From: Chryseobacterium contaminans
GTDB taxonomy: Bacteria > Bacteroidota > Bacteroidia > Flavobacteriales > Weeksellaceae
DNA length: 64,000 bases
NCBI RefSeq assembly: GCF_001684955.1
Contig: NZ_MAYF01000356.1
Coordinates: 1 to 64,000 of the forward strand
Reading direction: 5' to 3'
This document shows, one piece after another, positions 61,009 through 64,000 of this stretch (position 1 is the first letter of the stretch; each line of letters opens with the position of its first letter). A model generated the notes under the pieces. That model worked only from the letters and a program-made list of their open reading frames with translations. It was not told where the DNA came from and did no database searches. Position numbers and translations under genes: made by a program.

Positions 61009-61878
61009 ATGGACACCAATCTCTCAGATGACTTCAGGGTAAATGGAAAATTTTCTATTAAAAAAGCCTCTACCTCCTATAAAGGAAAACTTACCAAAGA
61101 AGAAGGAACTCAATTACTAATTCAGGAGAAAGAAAAACTACGTGAGCTTCAGGAAAAGCTTTATGCTGATGGAAGCCAGTCTCTTCTGGTGGTACTTCAG
61201 GCCATGGATGCCGCTGGAAAAGACAGCATGATAGAACATGTTTTTGGCGGTGTAAACCCTCAAGGCTGTAATGTAACCAGCTTTAAAACACCAAGTTCAA
61301 AAGAATACTCCCATGATTTCCTATGGAGACATTATCTGGCTCTGCCTCAGAAGGGAATGATCGGAATTTTTAACCGTTCCCACTATGAAAGTGTATTGGT
61401 GTGCAAAGTACATCCTGAATATAATTTAAGTGAAAAAACATGGTCTTCTGTAGAGGATTTTGACAATAAATTCTGGGAAAACCGTTATGAAAGCATTCGT
61501 AATTTTGAAAAGCATCTTGCGCAAAACGGAACTACTGTCATCAAAATTTTTCTGAATGTCTCCAAAGATGAACAAAAGAAAAGATTATTAGACAGAATTA
61601 ACGAACAGGAAAAAAACTGGAAGTTTTCTGCAGGAGATCTTCCGGAAAGAGCCTTATTCGATCAGTATATGGAAGCTTATGAAACCGCAATCAATGAGAC
61701 ATCAAAGGATCATGCGCCATGGTATGTACTTCCTGCAGACAATAAATGGTTTGCAAGAACGGCAGCTATTCAGATTATTATAGATACTCTGGAGAAGATG
61801 AACCTGAAGTATCCCCAGCTTTCAGAAAAAGATAGACAGGAATTACAGGAAGCAAAAAAACAATTGGAAAGTGAATAA
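61009..61878 (+). CDS. ppk2: PPK2-family polyphosphate:nucleotide phosphotransferase
   Basis: PPK2 enzymes transfer phosphate between polyphosphate and nucleotides. The 289-residue protein has a P-loop kinase core: Walker A LQAMDAAGKDSM at 63-74, the lid-proximal FKTPSSKEYSHDFLWRHYLALPQKG near 100-124, Walker B GIFNRSHYESVLV near 127, and the lid KKRLLDRINEQEKNWKFSAGDLPER near 190-212. The FGGVNPQGC and FLWRHYLALP forms suit the AMP/ADP-using PPK2 group common in Bacteroidetes; the exact nucleotide is not certain. It is monocistronic, directly behind a ten-copy 8-bp tandem repeat. Confidence 0.9.
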   Translation: MDTNLSDDFRVNGKFSIKKASTSYKGKLTKEEGTQLLIQEKEKLRELQEKLYADGSQSLLVVLQAMDAAGKDSMIEHVFGGVNPQGCNVTSFKTPSSKEYSHDFLWRHYLALPQKGMIGIFNRSHYESVLVCKVHPEYNLSEKTWSSVEDFDNKFWENRYESIRNFEKHLAQNGTTVIKIFLNVSKDEQKKRLLDRINEQEKNWKFSAGDLPERALFDQYMEAYETAINETSKDHAPWYVLPADNKWFARTAAIQIIIDTLEKMNLKYPQLSEKDRQELQEAKKQLESE

Positions 61879-61880
61879 AA

Positions 61881-61914
61881 AAAATCCTCAGATCATTTTG
61901 AACCTGAGGATTTT
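61881..61914. terminator. Bidirectional terminator between ppk2 and rnpB
   Basis: AAAATCCTCAG and CTGAGGATTTT (perfect 11-bp arms, 12-base loop) lie two bases after the ppk2 stop and downstream of the convergent rnpB. Confidence 0.85.
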
Positions 61915-61955
61915 ATATGGATAGTTTATCACTTAACTTATATTCTTCAAAAAAA

Positions 61956-62279
61956 CACGAGAAAATCTATAAGCCGGATTCTGTACTTCCGAAGAAGTGC
62001 CTGTTATTTATCTACGTGGTACATTGCTGCAACACTTGAGCTGATTACCCCTCGGTTTTCAGGACGAGCCGCCCCTATTTCCATTGCTGAAAAGAACCGA
62101 TATACTTACCATTGCACCGCAAAGAGTTTACCTGGTTTCACTACAGCCGAACTGTACTTGCTTTCTGTTGCACTTGTCCTACCCTCACGGGTGACGGATG
62201 TTATCCGCTTTGCTGCTCTATGGTGTCCGGACTTTCCTACCTCCCGTAAACGGGAAATCAACAGGCCGATTTTCTCGCG
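61956..62279 (-). ncRNA. rnpB: RNase P RNA (class A)
   Basis: This is the catalytic RNA of ribonuclease P, which matures tRNA 5' ends. On the minus strand the 5' end CGAGAAAATC (from 62277) pairs with GATTTTCTCG at the 3' end (61967-61958) to form helix P1. Conserved parts in order are GGAGGTAGGAAAGTCCGGACACC (P4 region; ends near 62220), GGGTAGGACAAGTGCAACAGAAAG, AAACCAGGTAAACTC, and the closing ACAGAATCCGGCTTATAG. The length, about 320 nt, is normal. A TATCTTTG -7 box lies seven bases upstream, and a T-run (A-run on the plus strand at 61949-61955) follows. A 90-codon open frame on the same strand is not a gene. Confidence 0.95.
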
Positions 62280-62283
62280 GATG

Positions 62284-62291
62284 CAAAGATA
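62284..62291 (-). promoter_or_regulatory. -7 promoter element (TATCTTTG) of rnpB
   Basis: This perfect TAnnTTTG match lies seven bases before the predicted RNA 5' end near 62277-62279, the expected distance. Confidence 0.65.
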
Positions 62292-62559
62292 CATAAATTT
62301 TACGGTAAAAATGTAAGAAGGACCGCCGGAAGCGGGAGGATGGAAGTTATTGAAGTACCAAGCCTGGACTAGCAGCATTTTATATTAATTTTTTCAAAAC
62401 TGCTGATAAACTTTTCAGGTTACTGTTAAAATAAGTCTCTGTAATAACTTCCTGCCTCCAGCTTCAAACTTCTTTACATGTCATAATTATCTCTGATTTC
62501 ATTATAATTATTTTTCCCCAATTACCACATTATTATTATCTTCGTGCCATTATACATCT

Positions 62560-63051
62560 ATGGATTCCAGAGAAAAAGAATTTGCGCAGCTCATCAAAGA
62601 TAATCAGGGCCTGATTATTAAAGTATCGCGCTTATATACCAATTCGCTGGAAGATGAAGAAGATCTTTTCCAGGAAATTGTCTTGCAGCTCTGGAGGAGT
62701 TATGATTCTTTCAAAGGAAATTCCAAGATTTCAACATGGATGTACCGTGTAGCGCTTAATACAGCCATTACCCTCTTTAGAAAAAAAAGCAAAAGCCTTC
62801 CTACGAATGAACTGGACATCAACCATAAGGATTTTGTGGAAGATGATGATGAAAAACAGCAACAGATTTCGCTTTTGTATACTGTAATCAAGACTCTTCC
62901 TAATATAGAAAGAGCCATTGTCATGATGTATCTTGACGATCTGCCTTACAAGGACATTGCAGAAAATCTCGGAATTACCGAAGTTAATGCACGTGTGAAA
63001 ATGAACAGATTAAAGAAAACCCTTAAAGAACAGATGGAAAAATATGCCTGA
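62560..63051 (+). CDS. ECF-type RNA polymerase sigma factor
   Basis: This 163-residue sigma-70 family protein of the extracytoplasmic-function group has region 2 (LEDEEDLFQEIVLQLWRSYDSFKGNSKISTWMYRVALNTAI, about 30-71, including the -10 recognition helix) and region 4 (LPNIERAIVMMYLDDLPYKDIAENLGITEVNARVKMNRLKKTLKEQ, about 111-158). A TATCTTCG element at 62537-62544 is a near match to the -7 consensus. Its stop overlaps the start of a membrane protein gene by eight bases, the layout typical of a sigma factor and its regulator, although the partner has no recognised anti-sigma domain. Confidence 0.92.
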   Translation: MDSREKEFAQLIKDNQGLIIKVSRLYTNSLEDEEDLFQEIVLQLWRSYDSFKGNSKISTWMYRVALNTAITLFRKKSKSLPTNELDINHKDFVEDDDEKQQQISLLYTVIKTLPNIERAIVMMYLDDLPYKDIAENLGITEVNARVKMNRLKKTLKEQMEKYA

Positions 63052-63718
63052 ATTTGATTTAGATAGTTTTAAAAAAACATGGCAACAACAGCCTGTAGAA
63101 CCGAAATATGATAACAGCGAGATCCGTCAAATGCTGAATAGAAAATCACGTAATTATGTAAAGTATATTTTCTGGATCAGTGTTTTTGAGTTTCTGTTCT
63201 TTTCTGTTTTAGGCTTATTCTACTTCTTCCAGGATGACGAGTCTGACGGGTTCCGTAAAATACTGGAAAAACTGGGTACTCATGAAGCACCCGAAGTGGA
63301 AAACAATTTCGGTCACTTTTATCTGGCCATTAAAATCCTGAGCGTATTAATTACCGCTTATTTTGTACTCAAGTTCTACCAAAATTACCGTAAAATAAAA
63401 ATTGAGGAAAACCTTAAAGGGCTTATTACGAGAATTATCAGTTTCAAAAAAACAGTCAATGCTTTCATTCTGATTAGTATTGTGCTACTTCTTATGTTTA
63501 CCTTTGTATTAGTTGCCTTTATATTTTACACTTTAAATTCTCAAAATATACAACCTTCCGGATCTGATCTTACGGTCATTATTGTAGCCATTACTATCAG
63601 CACCATATTGGCTATATCAATGATCTGGGTATATTACAGACTGGTGTATGGAAGTATCATCAAAAAACTTGACAAAAATCTAAAGCAGCTTAGAGAGATA
63701 GATTCTCAGGAAAATTAG
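63044..63718 (+). CDS. Membrane protein, candidate regulator of the adjacent sigma factor
   Basis: This 224-residue protein has a cytoplasmic N-terminus (MPEFDLDSFKKTWQQQPVEPKYDNSEIRQML, 1-33) and four membrane segments (about 40-62, 92-112, 137-161, 178-199). It ends in a basic, helical tail (SIIKKLDKNLKQLREIDSQEN). No catalytic or anti-sigma zinc motif is visible. The eight-base overlap with the sigma factor gene implies coupled translation and suggests it regulates that sigma factor; this is inferred from position only. Related proteins are often labelled hypothetical or, wrongly, beta-carotene monooxygenase. Confidence 0.75.
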   Translation: MPEFDLDSFKKTWQQQPVEPKYDNSEIRQMLNRKSRNYVKYIFWISVFEFLFFSVLGLFYFFQDDESDGFRKILEKLGTHEAPEVENNFGHFYLAIKILSVLITAYFVLKFYQNYRKIKIEENLKGLITRIISFKKTVNAFILISIVLLLMFTFVLVAFIFYTLNSQNIQPSGSDLTVIIVAITISTILAISMIWVYYRLVYGSIIKKLDKNLKQLREIDSQEN

Positions 63719-63779
63719 CATTCATAGGCTATAGTTCAAGATATTATTGTTAATTTTATTTCACCAAATCTTTTTTACT

Positions 63780-64000
63780 ATGCCTTTATCATATGTTTAT
63801 GGAGCATCTCAGGTTCCATTATTGGGACAGACTATTGGTGGAAACCTTAAAAGTACTGTCGAAAAGTTTCCCAACCAAGAAGCACTGGTTTGTGTTCATC
63901 AGGGGTACAGAGCTACCTACCAGGAATTTTACAATCAAACAACCGCAGTTTCCAAAGCCTTATTATTTTTAGGAGCAAAAGCAGGAGACAGAATAGGAAT
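63780..64000 (+). CDS. AMP-binding enzyme (5' part; runs off the window)
   Basis: The frame from the ATG at 63780 is open to the window end (73 codons). It reads MPLSYVYGASQVPLLGQTIG, then a KFPNQEALVCVHQGYRATYQEFYNQTT stretch and KALLFLGAKAGDRIG. The 'P.QEALV....YRATYQEF...A..LA..L...G...GDRIG' pattern is the standard N-terminus of acyl-CoA synthetases of the AMP-binding superfamily, so a fatty-acid or similar acyl-CoA ligase is expected. The catalytic P-loop and substrate region lie outside the window. Confidence 0.8.
   Translation, partial: MPLSYVYGASQVPLLGQTIGGNLKSTVEKFPNQEALVCVHQGYRATYQEFYNQTTAVSKALLFLGAKAGDRIG

Noticed and set aside
62106-62378. A 90-codon open frame on the minus strand
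   Set aside because: It lies inside the RNase P RNA gene and its promoter; the sequence is explained by conserved rnpB structure.

Overview
The window is AT-rich chromosomal DNA from a member of the Flavobacteriia, most probably Chryseobacterium or a close relative. This is inferred from the type IX secretion regulator PorX, an Oar-like TonB receptor, the promoter signature TAnnTTTG (sometimes with TTG 17-23 bp upstream) before many genes, almost no Shine-Dalgarno sequences, and GIY-YIG tails ending in SAQPD. No tRNA, rRNA operon, CRISPR array, insertion sequence or phage gene was seen. The only RNA gene recognised is RNase P RNA (rnpB).

Layout. 1-3.6 kb: 3' part of porX, an MliC-like lipoprotein, a YciI-like protein, exonuclease III, an RlpA-like protein. 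3.6-6.2 kb: a 0.8 kb gene-free stretch and two related secreted proteins of unknown function. 6.2-7.5 kb: rimO. 7.6-34.9 kb: a 24-gene exopolysaccharide/capsule locus, all on the minus strand, ending at a terminator at 7584-7608. 34.9-39.5 kb: recX, glyA, a thioredoxin-reductase-like flavoprotein and a GT39-like membrane glycosyltransferase. 39.6-44.7 kb: a MacAB-like efflux set (ATPase, two permeases, adaptor) interrupted by a frameshifted four-helix-bundle gene. 45.2-48.3 kb: nrdB, a small ORF and nrdA on the plus strand. 48.5-51.7 kb: the TonB receptor. 51.9-57.4 kb: DUF72, small hypotheticals, an HD hydrolase, an alpha/beta hydrolase, a ribokinase-like kinase, DUF4241 and a GIY-YIG nuclease bracketed by a perfect 30-bp inverted repeat. 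57.5-64 kb: valS, a DUF1573 protein, a PPK2 kinase behind a ten-copy 8-bp tandem repeat, rnpB, an ECF sigma factor with a membrane partner, and the 5' end of an AMP-binding enzyme.

How the polysaccharide locus fits together (inference from families): a WbpM/PglF-type 4,6-dehydratase plus a WbpV-type reductase would make UDP-D-QuiNAc, and a WbpL-type transferase would load the first sugar onto undecaprenyl phosphate. FnlA, FnlB and FnlC make UDP-L-FucNAc. The WbuX/WbuY/WbuZ set converts L-FucNAc to its acetamidino form (L-FucNAm), and WbuB would transfer it. TviB- and TviC-like enzymes make UDP-GalNAcA. Four glycosyltransferases, Wzx, an EpsG-type Wzy, Wza and Wzc complete a Wzx/Wzy-dependent pathway. 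An OafA-type acyltransferase, a PglE-like aminotransferase and an orphan RmlC-like epimerase add further modification.

I did not find a clearly new defence or mobile system. The most unusual items are the GIY-YIG gene between perfect inverted repeats, the 8-bp repeat array before ppk2, the WbuX homologue lacking most of its zinc cysteines, paired DnaA boxes before nrdB, three helically phased TAACAT repeats before the TonB receptor, and a two-copy short interspersed palindromic element.
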